This document shows positions 10,157-21,480 of a stretch of 64,000 nt of DNA, one piece after another (within the stretch, counting starts at the first letter, position 1; each line of letters starts with the position of its first letter). The DNA is from Sanderia malayensis (Eukaryota > Cnidaria > Scyphozoa > Semaeostomeae > Pelagiidae): contig RQOL01000861.1 of NCBI GenBank assembly GCA_013076295.1, positions 5,496,235 to 5,560,234 on the forward strand, given 5' to 3'. The translations under genes were made by a program, and so were the position numbers. The notes below the pieces were generated by a model that saw only the letters and a list, made by a program, of their open reading frames with translations, did not search any database and was not told the origin of the DNA.

Positions 10157-12036
10157 TTCAATGGCCATCGAAAGCGAAGATGGATTGCATCATAGAATTT
10201 ACGTTTATTAAGAGGAAAATTAATTCTCTGAAGATAGTGGCAGAGTAGTTAGCCAACTCGAGGCTCCCTTCATACAATGATGATATTAAGATGATCTTCA
10301 ATGTTCATGATTGTGCTCATGTGGTAAGTGAGACGATGCCTGAAGCCACTAACAAAAGCAGAATAGGCTGACTGTGGTTCTGATTTTGCAATTCTTGAAA
10401 GAACTTTCAGCTGGTCACACCAAGAAGATACAAGTGAAGAAACATAGCTGTCTTTCCCTTTTTTGGATCCAATAAAACCACCAAGATATTTTCTCTCTTC
10501 TGTTGTTATCTGGATATTAGTCCCATCGAAAATTTCTCTAGCTTCTTGCTCAACATCCGGTTTGATAACTATCCATGATTTTGTTGCATTTGGAAAATAG
10601 CCCAGTTTCGGGCCAAATTCAACAATATGATTCCACCAAGACCTTACAACGTGAAGCTTTCCAGCCCCACCAAGATCATCTGCAAAAGCTGCATGCTTGA
10701 TAATGTTGTCATCATTTACGCAGTTTTCAGCAATCAGGTCTAAGAGTGGTACTATGCCTATGGCATACATCGGCATTGCGAGTGGGTCTCCTTGGGTAGC
10801 ACCTTCACAAGAAGATATTTCGAAACTACCATGACCTGGACAGAATCAGGTAGCGATTTCGGACATAAGTTGATATGGGAGGACACAAATACTGGATGTT
10901 ATGAAGCAAACTCTTTCTGTTCAAAGCATTGAATGCATTAGTGGCATCAACCAGAAGAAGAGCGTCACTTGCAGATTCCTCAAAGATGTCAGGGATGGCA
11001 TGAACAGCGACTTCAGAACCTGCTTTCTGGCCTGCGCAAAGCTGAAGATTGCCAGCACTCTCCATGATGTCTGATTTGACAATTTGAATCACAGCTTTAC
11101 CGATAATACGTCTCAGTACCTCTCCAACTCCGATGGGTTGTACACCAGGCATTTATCAAGTGGTATCAGCCGACAGGCAAGGTACGCTTCAATAGAGCCG
11201 ATGTTAGTGCTACTATTTGTTGCAGTGTGAACATCAATTGAACAAATTTTGCGAGCAAATGAAGCCAAAGAATTACGCAGATTCTGACCGATGTTTCCAA
11301 AACTCTTAGAAACAAGAATTCTTCTCCATCCTTCTGCATCTAGGCCTGACGGACCACTAGAACCTCTCATCTGCATTGTTGCTTTCAGAATTATTGAATC
11401 ATCCAGGTTCTCGAAAAACACGGGGTCAACAAAAGGTATTGGACCCTGTAACAAAACACTCTCATCAACATCTGCTGCTTGGAGATGTTTTTTTTTGCAA
11501 TTCCCGGATGGTATCATTAGACAACACACCACCCTGTGTTGACTGATCCAGTAACTTCAATGTAGCTTTTACTTTGCCTTCAAGCATCAGTTTCGAGAAA
11601 GTCTTAGCAAGTTGTTCATCAGTCAACTCTTTTCGATAGGATTTTAAATGCTTTTGAACGGCCCTCGCTTCTCTCAGAATAGCTTCAAATTCACCAGAAT
11701 GCCACAAGGCTAAGCGGCGAGAAAGACACAATGTATGTTACTTTGATGTAGACTTATATGATGGCTTCTTTAGAAGAAGAGCGGGCATCACCATAACAAT
11801 TTTCATGGCAATATCTTTGAAATGTAATGTATCACTATTCCAGTGATCGAACCATTTAACCAACTTGTAGACAAACTTCTTGCCTTCCGAACCTGAGGGA
11901 AGTTTGAAAAGATTTCAAAGTCGTTAAGTCCCTTGTGTTGAGCGAGTTGCGTGCTGGGCACTGGGACGTAATGTAATGAGTCTATCTCGCCACCAGATGG
12001 ACTTATCACACAATGCCATTTCAAAACAGGACACAA
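10157..12036 (-). pseudogene. decayed non-LTR-type reverse transcriptase gene
   Basis: Three overlapping minus-strand frames carry successive parts of one RT. The N-terminal part (11465-12036) includes VPVPSTQLAQHKGLNDFE and a helical segment; 11113-11532 carries the RT fingers (MRGSSGPSGLDAEGWRRIL); 10826-11152 has [16 protein letters not shown], the first catalytic Asp region; 10270-10776 has FADDLGGAGKL, the FADD active site, followed by a thumb with YLGGFIGSKKG. Frameshifts separate these parts. After 10270 the frame leads to DAIHLRFRWPLK at the gypsy edge and resumes at 4824. The RT is of the kind seen in LINE-like elements with a C-terminal nuclease-like domain; family assignment is inference. 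Catalytic residues are still readable. Confidence 0.75.
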
Positions 12037-12165
12037 ATGTTTTGCTTCGATTTATTTCTTATATAGCAACATTTAAACTAACGATTTTGATCTATTTTAT
12101 ATTCGTGAACTTTCGAGAGCTATTAAGAGCTCTCATCTTCATACGTAATGGCAGGTGGTTGAGCA

Positions 12166-14352
12166 TTGTCTTCTTTAAGGATTGCAAGGATCTTAACAAA
12201 GATACGGCCGTGTAATGGAAAAATAACGGTACCAATTTCGAACATAACAGACAAAGCGGTCTTACTTGCAAAATGTTCCCCAATATCGGACGTTGGACTT
12301 TTTCATGAAGAAGTTAAGAAGAATACTGTTGGGCACATGGTATCTTCAGTAGATTCAGAGATGGGTTCGGCACTCACGGAACAGGATATTGACATAAAAC
12401 ATTTAACACCAACAGAAAAAGATCAACTTTTGAACTTGCTTAACCAAATGAATATTGTTGCACCGGCTAAGATGGGCAGTGTTGATACAGTGACGCATTC
12501 TATAAATGTGGGGGAAGCACGACAGATTAAACAGTGCCCATACCGAATACCAATAACTAAAAGAGAAGTAATAGATCAGGAGGTAGAAAAAATGCTTGTG
12601 TAGGAAGTAATCAGGCTGTCAATGAGTCCTTGGTCGTCTCCTATCGTCTTAGTTAAAAAACACGATGGCTCAACCCCTTTTTTGCGTTGATTATCGGAAG
12701 GTTAATTCGGTCACCAAAAAGGACTCGTACCCTTTTCCTCGTATTGACGAAAATTTGGACGCCTTAGGGGGCAAATTATTTTTCTGCGCTGAATTTATAG
12801 AGTGGATATTGGCAGGTGCCATTGGAGAAAAGCGCAAAAGAAGTAACTGCATTCTCTACTGCAAAGGGCCATTACCAATTCAATGTAATGCCCTTCGGCC
12901 TATGAAACGCTGCATCAACATTTCAGCGGCTGATAAATTTCATTTTGACCGGGCTTCATTGGAGCCAGTGTTTGGTTTACATTGACGATATCATTGTGTT
13001 TGGGATGTCCTATGCAGAACACCAGGACAGGTTTGAAACAGTTTTGGGTCGCTTAAAAGTCGCTGGTCTCTCAATAAAGCTTAACAAGTGTCAATGGGCA
13101 AAACCGAAGGTGAAATACTTAGGACACTTAATTAATGCGGTAGGAGTATCGTCCGATCTCGCAAAAATGGTTGCTGTAGAAGATTTCCCAGTCCCAGGAA
13201 ATCGAACGGATGTCCGCGCTTCTGGGCTTAGCTTCGTACTATGGAAAGTTTATCACAAACTTTGCAAGTGTCGCAAGACCACTCACGAACCTCAGAAAAA
13301 CGATGGTGCCAGCGGTTTTTCGATGGACAGATGAGGCACAGGAGTCTTTGAACAAGTTGAAATGGAGGTTGATGAATGCACCCGTCTTATGTTGCCCAGA
13401 CTTTAAACAGCCTTTTATATTACAAACTGATGCAAGTAATAACGGTTTAGGAGCGGTTTCAGCTCAAATTCAAAATGGGAAAGATGTTGCGATAGCGCAC
13501 GCCAGCAGGCAATTGAAATCTAGCAAACAAAACTATGCAACGATCCAAAAGGAATATTTGGCGGTGGTTTTGGCCCCCAGATACTCTCATCACTACCTAT
13601 ATGGACAACCAAGATTTACCGTTGTAATTGATCATTGCCCTTTGAAATGGTTATGCAAAATGAAACCGAAAAGCCAAGTGATTCAAAGATAGGTGTGTGA
13701 AATACAAGGGCATTCTTTCATCGTAAAGCACAGGGCAGGCACAACCAATGGAAACGCTGATGCGTTGTCAAGATACCCAATTACGTCTGATTTGCAAGAA
13801 CAAAAGACTGTGAAGGCAAATTCCTCGTTGCAGCTTTAGAAGCAATCGATATCAGTCGCTGGCAGGATGAAGACAGCGATGTTAAGGAACTGAAGGATTT
13901 TTTGTCACGCGGAATACCTCCAAGCGAAGAAAGGAGTAGAGACAGAATAAGAAATTTCTCAAGTCAGTATATTTTAGAAGAGGATGTTCTATATCATCTA
14001 TGGTCTCCAAAGGTAAAAGGAGTTTCGACAAGGCTGAGGAAGCAATTAGTAGTACCCAAGAAGGAAATCGGAAAGCTACTTGTATATGGCCACGACAAGC
14101 TTGGACACCCAGGGTTCATGAGAACCATTTCATGGTTAAGGAACAATTATTTTTGGGCTTCCATGAAGAAAGATGTTGCTCGACATTGCAAAACTGTAAA
14201 GTTGTGCGGCAAGGAAATCTCCAAAGAGACCGAAGATGGTACCACTATATCCAATAAAAGTCCAGGCACCGTTAGAAATAGTAGGTATCGATTTCGTCGG
14301 GCCGTTACCAGTGACTACGAAGGGCAACAGATACGTTCTGACGATGCAGAAT
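12166..14352 (+). pseudogene. pol: second gypsy: decayed pol (RT, RNase H, IN part)
   Basis: A plus-strand gypsy different from the first. Parts in order: linker after the protease with a typical LTPTEKDQLLNLL segment and CPYRIPITKREVID (12166-12603, ends at a TAG); RT start with FCVDYRKVNSVTKKDSYPFP (12665 on); YIDDIIVF (about 12976-12999); RNase H with LQTDASNNGLGAV (about 13428-13466); integrase zinc finger region GHDKLGHPGF ... CGKEISK (about 14089-14220); integrase core start IVGIDFVGPLP (about 14278-14310). Several frameshifts and stops break it. At 14352 the integrase is cut by a MITE and continues at 15107. No LTRs are visible. An inactive fossil. Confidence 0.85.
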
Positions 14353-15106
14353 GAGACCCTATTAGGGGGGGGAGGTGAAATTTTTTATATTTCATGAGGA
14401 AACCTTGCCATTATTTTATATTTAAAAATTGCGAAAACCAAATATTTCAAAATCATCAAATTTAAAATATTTTTGGACACGCTGTCTACTTTGAAAAATT
14501 TTGAGGACACGCTCTCTACTTTGACTTATTCTACATATCTCATGTTAGCCAATGCTAAAATTTTATGTGTATCTCTTATTTTTAGATGAATTTTCAAAAA
14601 CGCCAACTTTTACTTTGGCTCACACAACTCTCTCATTCACTTTCAAGCATTACTCGGAAACATTATTACCCTAGGTTAGCCATATAGCTACCAAATGGCT
14701 TATCCCCGTTTTTTGAAAGAATCCTGAGAACCATCTTTTGACAGAAATGAACAAGACTGACCATTTTGATGTTGGTTTTTCGGCATTTAGATGGTAGGTG
14801 CAGCCATTCACTGGAACTGGCTTCCACAGGAAAGATCATCCTTCTCGTGATTCCTCATGGAGTTTTCAGTTCGACAAATAACGGAAAACCTCAATGGGGT
14901 CTCAATACGCACTGTTTTGGGTGGCTTATTTCATCAAATGAATAATTCTCACAAAATTTAAAGAAATATTTAGTTATTTCTTTATTTCATATCTGATACT
15001 GGGAATCAACGTTATTTCATATTTCAAAACCGAAAATTTAAATATTTATATTCCCCCCCCAAAATTCCCGATTATTTCATATTTCAAATATCCCTTATAG
15101 GGCCTC
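14353..15106. mobile_element. 754-bp MITE in gypsy integrase
   Basis: Ends read GAGACCCTATTAGGG and, inverted, GAGGCCCTATAAGGG (13 of 15 match). CAGAAT flanks both ends (14347-14352 and 15107-15112), a 6-bp target duplication. The integrase frame of the host gypsy continues at the right flank, which confirms the borders. The inside is AT-rich, non-coding, with two copies of a GGACACGCTSTCTACTTTGA motif at about 14475-14525 and homopolymer runs (G near 14365, C near 15053). Superfamily not assigned. Confidence 0.8.
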
Positions 15107-15155
15107 CAGAATCACTTCACCAGATTTCCAACTGCCTGTGCACTGGAAGAGGCAC
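15107..15155 (+). pseudogene. short continuation of gypsy integrase
   Basis: Directly after the MITE the plus strand reads HFTRFPTACALEEAL in the same frame as the integrase before it, then a TAG. Homology ends near 15155, where the LINE on the other strand begins. Confidence 0.65.
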
Positions 15156-16202
15156 TTTAGATTTTTCCGTCATCTGCTTCCTGATTTGAATCTCGTCAAT
15201 GAAAAGTAGGGCCTCAAACCTTTTCCAAATGCTCCTGCCGTGCTTGTACCCTTGCGCGAACAGGATTTGCTTTCGCATGTCAGTAGCTTTCGAGTCTCTT
15301 GACTTCGGCTTCTTTGAGGTCCCTGCACTGGGCCGCGTAAAGCAGCCTGGGGCGGACAAAAGTCTGCAAATAACTGGCTCGAATTCTGAGGTCGATTTCC
15401 CGATCGCACAGCACCTTTTTATTTCCTGGAGTTTTGCATTTGCCAACTTGATCCTGTGGTCCAGAGAGGTCGTGTCAATGTCGTCCACGTTTTGATTGGT
15501 GATTTCATGTCGAAGATATCTGAACTCTCATCCTTTTTTGATCTTTTCGCCGGCGACCTCGAAAAGCGACTTTTTTGCTGTCTCCGCTTCGGGGAAGCCA
15601 AACAGCATTGTCTCGGTTTTCCCAAAACTAATTGTGAGGCCAAATCTTTTGAAGGTCTTGTCCATGGCTTCTAGTGCTGCCTTGGACTCGTCAATGCTAG
15701 TGTTGACCCCAATAAAGTCATCATCGTACTCTTCTTCCTCCACCGTGATCTTGCCGCTGCTGTCCCATCTGGAGCGCTGTCCCCTTGGCCTAAGACATTC
15801 ACTCTTGATGTCGAACTTGAGCGAAACTATCCCTGGCTGAATCTCCCGTCGAATTTTCTCTTTGGCAACTTGGATGCAAATATCAAAATATATGTTAAAA
15901 AGGACGGGAGACTCAAGTGCCCCTTGTTTCAGTCCGCATATTGTAGGGAACTTTTCTTTGGAGCCTGTGAGTTGGGCCTTGGTGCCAGTGAAGCTCTCCG
16001 CCAGCATTTTTGTGATTTTGCTGGCCCCAGTCCTGAACTCGAAAACATTCAGCAGGCACAACCTGGGTACCCAGTCGTAGGCCGCCTTAAAATCAACGAA
16101 GGTGGCCGAGCGTTTAAAGATGAAGATGCAGTCTGTGGCTGAGCGTTGGGTCCTTAATATTGTCTGGCAGCGGGTTAACGTCGCCTGGAGCGGGCATATC
16201 AC
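15117..16202 (-). pseudogene. LINE reverse transcriptase, shortened
   Basis: Minus-strand RT of a LINE. Motifs: RSATDCIFIF, then FVDFKAAYDWV (first catalytic Asp), GLKQGALESPVLFNIYFD, and YDDDFIG at the place of the usual Y-x-D-D. A thumb with RFGLTISFGKTETMLFG follows, then TDMRKQILFAQGYKHG. The N-terminal fingers between the endonuclease and RSATD are missing and about 20 residues between FIFK and FVDF are lost, so there is an internal deletion. A stop at about 15528 (after KIKKG) and frame changes break the end. 3' end at about 15160. Similar proteins are often listed as craniofacial development protein 2-like. Confidence 0.8.
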
Positions 16203-16230
16203 CGAGGAGGAGGTCGGCTAGGGCTGCTGA

Positions 16231-17136
16231 CTACTGGGCTCGTACCTGGGGGTCGTTCCCGAGCAGGCTGATGTTGGGGCGAGCTCTGGGCGGCTTTTTG
16301 GTTTCTTTTTTGTTGGTTTTGAGGTCGGCTTTGATTGGGACTTTGAGGGGTAGGACGAGGAGTCGGTAGTCGGCATTAAACTCTCTATTGTCTCCATGCA
16401 GGCCTCGGTAGACTCTGCAGTTGGTGGCCATGTCGCTTACAAATTTTTGTGACAAAACGTTGTCGAGACCCTTGCGGAGGCGGTTGCCAGGGGTTACGTA
16501 AGTCATGCGGTGGATGTTCTTGCATCTGAACTTTGTATTCAAAATTTGTAGCTGGAGATTTTCGGCCATTTGTAGGAGATGCCTACCATTGGTGTTAGTG
16601 GGCCATGGGTCGTTGTTGAGATGGATGCAGGCATGCATGTCGTTCGAGTCCCTACCGATGGTGGCATTAAAGTCGCCCGAAAAAAGCAGTTTAAAGCTTG
16701 GTTCGTCATTTTTGGCCTTGGCGGTGAATTTCTCCACGTGGTAGAATTTGAGCTTGCTGCTGTCCGCTTGGGCGTCGGTGGGGCTATAAATTACTGGCCA
16801 GAGGACTTTTAGCCCTTGAATTGTGAGTTTGGAAAGCTGCATGCGGCCTTTTAAGGGATCTTGCTCGTCGATGATAGTTATTTTGGCCGAGTTGTAGAGG
16901 AGGCCGACGCCGCCATAGCTACTCGCAAAGCCGTTATAGGAGAAGCCCCATCCTTCTATGGACATATTTTCGCCCAGATCGATTTTGCCGGATCCAATTA
17001 AGTGGTGTTCTTGGATGGCGAGGGCTGCCAGGCTTAGTTTTTGGACCTGGGCGGCGGTTTTGTGGAGGCTTAGTTCACATTTGAGCGTTCGGTGGTTTAA
17101 GGTTCCTAGTTTTATGTCATGGTGGTAGCTAGACAT
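16231..17136 (-). CDS. LINE APE-type endonuclease domain
   Basis: A 301-codon frame from ATG at 17136. It carries the apurinic-endonuclease fold: LGTLNHRTLKCE near the start, AIQEHHLIG (catalytic Glu) at about 43-50, GVGLLYNSAKI, IYSPTDAQ, LLFSGDFNATIG (Asp/Asn) at about 148-159, and a GLDNVL segment where most members have a DYI/DHV motif. A final SDH-type His is not clear. The endonuclease would nick target DNA for LINE integration. It is followed at once by the shortened RT, so this LINE copy cannot be active. The 5' region (17137-17230) is probably UTR. Confidence 0.8.
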   Translation of the reverse strand: MSSYHHDIKLGTLNHRTLKCELSLHKTAAQVQKLSLAALAIQEHHLIGSGKIDLGENMSIEGWGFSYNGFASSYGGVGLLYNSAKITIIDEQDPLKGRMQLSKLTIQGLKVLWPVIYSPTDAQADSSKLKFYHVEKFTAKAKNDEPSFKLLFSGDFNATIGRDSNDMHACIHLNNDPWPTNTNGRHLLQMAENLQLQILNTKFRCKNIHRMTYVTPGNRLRKGLDNVLSQKFVSDMATNCRVYRGLHGDNREFNADYRLLVLPLKVPIKADLKTNKKETKKPPRARPNISLLGNDPQVRAQ

Positions 17137-17377
17137 TGGTTCCTAAGATGTAGGTTGTCTTGGTTTCTTGAGATCTGCTGGAGGTGGACAAGTCCTTCCT
17201 GGCAGCTTGGGTCTTCGGACTTACCCTATTTCGAGGTTAGATCATACCCTATTTTGCTATAGTTACACTTTTGCTTCGAAGTGAAGAGAAAGTAATCAGA
17301 AGTAAAACAGTCAAACCTTATTTATGCTAAAATGTGAAAATAAAAATTCCCAATAGGCCTAAATAAACCGTAACAAC

Positions 17378-17953
17378 CTATTTGCTTCGAAGTGAAGAAA
17401 AAGTGATTCCATTGTTGGAGAAACAATAGCCACATGTCAATATATTCGCGAAAGACTTTGCCCAGTTTGATGTAATGGTGTAACTTTTGACACCAGCATT
17501 GAGACAGATAATGCGCCGTAGGAAAGCTCGACCAGACAAAATTATTTTACAGGGAAGGCTTAGAGTACCTATGAGCGATTGTAGTTCAACCAAAGTTGTT
17601 GTTTTACGATTGGCCCATACCAACAGATCCGCCTAAAAGCGGGCTAACTTTTCTGGGGGAAAACGGGTCTCCACGCGATCTGCATCTAAAATAATCCCTA
17701 TGAATTCCAAAACAGTGGAGGGGCCTTCTGTTTTTCCGGGTGCCCGGGGGTATTGAAGGATGAAAAGGCCAGTTGCAAGTTTCTGGACGGGTTGCTCGTA
17801 AATGTCATCAGTCAAAGCTGTTGGTCGACTTGTGACCAACATAGCGAGCGGTCGTTTGTAACTTTTGCCCGAAACTTGGGGTCGTACACTTGCCAGGCAA
17901 GGGGGCAAAAGTTGTGCGCAGCATAATGTATTGTCTCTAGGTAGGCCACTCAT
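17378..17953 (-). pseudogene. DIRS/Ngaro-like RT end and RNase H start
   Basis: Two minus-strand frames, in order: TEGPSTVLEFIGIILDADRVETRFPPEKL (thumb; 17633-17953) and TTTLVELQSLIGTLSLPCK ... GRAFLRRIICL (17378-17623). These blocks are typical of the region after the RT active site in DIRS and Ngaro elements (tyrosine-recombinase retrotransposons). The RT palm itself is absent on this side. One stop separates the two parts. The recombinase domain is not visible. Confidence 0.7.
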
Positions 17954-18342
17954 CCCGCCCTTCTATGTGTGTACTTGGAAGTCATAATCTTAAAGTAAAG
18001 AAAAAATGCGTCCCTCCATTGAGAGTGTAACGAATAGGTATACTTTTGTCGGTACTCTGTAATAATTAGAGCTGGCGACGTCACGTTGTGCTAAGTCCGG
18101 CACACACCCTTGTGTGAACATCAATTACGGAAACATGTATTTTGGTATGTCAGTAATTATGTAGTTGTACGTTGGATTAATATCAGTTCAGTTATTAGAT
18201 TGTCGATTGAAAGTCGGACGAAAACAGGCTTTGTTACTGCGTATCTCTCTAACAGGCCTAGGCCTTCTGGCCTAGACTTGGCTTAACAAGACTGGTTAGT
18301 CTATAGATAAAGTGTCGACCTTGCACCGATAAGAAGAACCCC

Positions 18343-18900
18343 CTAAACGCTACAAGAGTTGGTGGAAATGGGTTGGTTATTCGAGCTCTGGACGATCTTC
18401 AGGCCATGGTCATTCCCTATAGTGAATGGAAATTTATTCTCCTGACAATCTGGCGCCATGCCTTGCAAATTGATGGGTAGCAGTTTATTTAATTCGAAAA
18501 AGTAACCGTTGTAATTTTGTCGTACCACACTGCCAGGGACATCCGGAGAGAAGGTCGTGTCGTGGGGCTGATGCTGACTTAGGGAAGCATAGTCTCGAGT
18601 TGGTTCTTCCTCGAGGTGGAACTGGACCGGCTGTGGGTGACGGAGCTGGTTGCAGTGGTTGGCGCTGTGGCGGGAAGTTCGTGGCTACCAGCTCTCGTTT
18701 AAATGTGTTTTGGACGACTTCTGTTATAAAGAGCTGTCCATTATCCATGAACGGTTGCTGTTCAGCAGAAGATGTGGCAACCTCTTCGCAAACAATTCCA
18801 GTCGCAGGTGGTGTGGACGGTTGTGGAACGGTCGAAGCCTCATTTAGGTGTGTTAGTTGATTTTCCACCCGCGCGAACTGCCCCCACGAACTTGCTGCTG
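18343..18900 (-). pseudogene. DIRS/Ngaro-like ORF1 (Gag-like) remnant
   Basis: The frame at 18485-18868 is rich in Pro/Ser/Gln and has VVQNTFKREL; the overlapping frame at 18343-18528 holds FPFTIGNDHGLKIVQS. The latter resembles the segment at about 20418-20460 on the plus strand (DDNDLKIVKNDGLG), so the two DIRS-like remnants are related. Probably one decayed element with 17378-17953, with the RT palm deleted between them. A frameshift separates the two frames. Confidence 0.5.
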
Positions 18901-18959
18901 GTGAAGTGAGCGTGGTAGGACGAGAGGCTCGTCGTACTGTATCTCCTCGTGGCGTGACC

Positions 18960-20099
18960 TTGTTTCAAGTTTTGGCATTTTCTTTTTTCTTTTCGGTAAT
19001 TTTTCGAATTCGACTTGCGAGACTTGCAATGATATTCTTAGTCATGTTTGTCATGCTTTGAATCTTCTCTTATTCTACTTTCCCGCTACCTTATTGCTTA
19101 GAATGAGTTCTGTGATTGGTTAGCCAGAGTCAGCTTTGATAAGATTCTTGGTATTGATTGGCTAATACATTTTGGTACTCTTAAAAATCCGTTAGGTGCC
19201 TAATTGCCGGGACCCCCCGGCAATTAGGCACATTTTTGTTTAATTTATTTCAAACTTGTTCGCCTTCCCCAGACTCAATTTTTATCTTATTTGGTGATAA
19301 TTTTTATCTTATTTGGTGGTCGTTCGAATATGATCAGGTCTAACCTAATGTGATGGCTAGAATGATGGCGGTCTTGAACGATTAACTTGGTGAGGCAACA
19401 TGATCGTGATAATAAAATTAAAGACGAATCGACATGGAACCGTCCACTTGCACAAATAAAACCATCATTATTGAGGAATAGATTCATTTGACGGAATGTG
19501 TTAGAAGGTAGTCATAGACTTGTCATGGATAGTGACGTTGTTGCTCTGTGCAAGGCCATTCTTTCTCCAACTTGCGATAATAATAATTCTTCGGACTTGG
19601 GTTGCTGAGAACTTTGCGCTTGATGAAAGATGACGTGTATGAAGCGAAATGTTTCTGTTCAAACGTAATATTATACGTTAGTTAATACATGAAATTTATT
19701 AACTTTAGTTAATTAGGCACGGATTTTTCATATTGCGTGACTGTTTTTGGATGATAATCAACAACCAAATTAACAGGGCCGCACCAAAGGTGCGTTGATT
19801 ACTTGACACAGGAAAGGTATTTTAATCTGGCACCAATCGTAAAATATCACGCATAGTGAAGCTGCCTGTATCTAATCTCAGCTTGATGAAAGTGACAAGC
19901 ACAATAAACCAATGAGAGCTCCCAACACAGCAGGATAACCAGCGACAAGCCAATCAAATTAAGCGAATCACCACGCAAAATACTCTCTTTATAAGACAAT
20001 GCAAAGCCCTCAAAGGGCAACAATCCACAAACAGAGCAACATATGCATCGTTGCTATTAAGCAGATCAAGCAAGCAAAAAAAATTTGTCTGAACAAAAG
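18960..20099. other. non-coding stretch between two DIRS-like remnants
   Basis: No gene seen. It holds a perfect 16-bp hairpin (19196-19231), a short direct repeat (ATTTTTATCTTATTTGGTG, twice at about 19278-19318), and an inverted pair near 19183 and 19711 (AATTAGGCAC with GGATTTTT) that could mark a MITE of about 550 bp. It may also hold the terminal repeats of the DIRS elements, which I could not delimit. Confidence 0.4.
19196..19231. repeat. perfect 16-bp hairpin
   Basis: GTGCCTAATTGCCGGG and its exact inverse enclose a 4-nt loop ACCC. Stem without mismatch. It shares GTGCCTAATT with the inverted copy at 19711-19724. Confidence 0.9.
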
Positions 20100-21480
20100 C
20101 TAGATGAGATGCCTAAAAGCAAGTCAACTAAACAAAGCATTTGAAGAAGTACACGACCGTCTACGGCGGTGACTACTGTCAGTTGATGTCCCAGTGTTGC
20201 AACCGAAGCCAACACGGCAATAGAAGGTTCTCTGGCTACCATCATCCTCGAATTGATGACCGCCAACAAGCCTCCACAGACGGATAGACCAGCCAGTACG
20301 CCGCAGCCAGTTTCACTAGCAATGTCGGATCTTACAAGCAGTCCAGCCCCACCGATGCCGGCCACGCAGACAAACTGAGAACCTCCAGAAATTATCTTCC
20401 CCGGCATCACAAAAGTTTTCCATTTGAATGGGGGATGATAACGACTTGAAGATTGTTAAGAACGATGGACTGGGGAAGGATCGACCAACAATGGTTGATC
20501 ACGTTCACGAGCCCTTTCTCAGAGCCGCCGTTTCCAAACCTGCAAGTTTTTTCCCTGGGGGTAGTTTCGGAAAAACGTTCCGAAAAATTCCGCACAATTT
20601 TTCATTTGTCTTATCCGAGCTTGATCAATTCTTTCATTGACAAGGACTCCTATTCTTTAAAATATGTAACAATCGATGATGCAATTGCAAAGCTTCAACG
20701 TCTCGGGCCTGGTTCATTTATGGCCAAAACAGACATCGAATCTGCTTTTCGCCTAATTCCAGTCCATCCAAACGACTGGGAATTATTGGGTATGCACTGA
20801 AATGGGGGTTTCCATTTCGAAGAATTCTTGCCTTTTGGCCTACACAGCGCTCCTTTCCTCTTCAATCAATATGCTACCGCGATTCACTGGACACTGGAAC
20901 ATAAGTGTGCAATTTCGTACGTGGCACACTTTCTAGCCGATTATCGAACCTAAACATCCTGATTCCCCGTTTGACAAAATTTGTAAGATCAGCCTTCAGG
21001 AAAACAGGCATTTCCATCGCGTGGCTAGAGTTGAATGCTATTGCTATGGCCTGTCTTATTTGGGCACCACGCTGGTTTACGAAAAAGATTTATTTTATTG
21101 CGATAACGAGTCTGTTGTTTATATCATCAACTCAAAGTGCCCCCCTTCCCCAAAGTGATGGCTCTGGTCCATCACCTAACGCTTCTCAATATGCAATATA
21201 ATTTTTATTTTTTGCTAAACACATCCCGGGAGCAAAAAACGAAATAGCTGATTCTCTATCACGTTTCCAGGTCGATTGTTTCCGACAATTGGCTCCATGG
21301 GCCAATCCCCTACCTCAACAATTCCCAGAGGAAATTTCGCACCTTTAGCGCCTTTATTACACCATTTTCAAGTTTTTTCACTCGCCCAAAATACACAAGG
21401 CTCACACCGTACGGGGGTCAAGCAGTTCCTTACCTTTGCTACGCATTCAACGCTTATGAATTTCAGGGTATTTTGTCTGC
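20100..21480 (+). pseudogene. second DIRS/Ngaro-like element, decayed RT and RNase H
   Basis: Plus strand. 20100-20430 reads as a Pro/Thr-rich Gag-like end; 20453-20800 is RT with FMAKTDIESAFRLIPVHPND (first catalytic Asp), followed after a TGA by FLPFGLHSAPFLFNQYATAIHW. The YxDD region is missing: after FLADY (about 20945) the sequence jumps to the RNase H part, WLELNAIAMACLIWAPRWF (about 21025-21080), then IPGAKNEIADSLSRFQVD (about 21225-21280). Frameshifts throughout. This pattern (SAFRLIPVHP, GLRSAPFLFNQ, ADSLSR) is typical of DIRS/Ngaro RT. No recombinase recognised downstream. Confidence 0.75.

Noticed and set aside
20066..20410. 114-codon Gly/Val/Leu-rich frame on the minus strand, membrane-protein-like
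   Set aside because: It is the antisense shadow of the DIRS Gag-like region on the plus strand.
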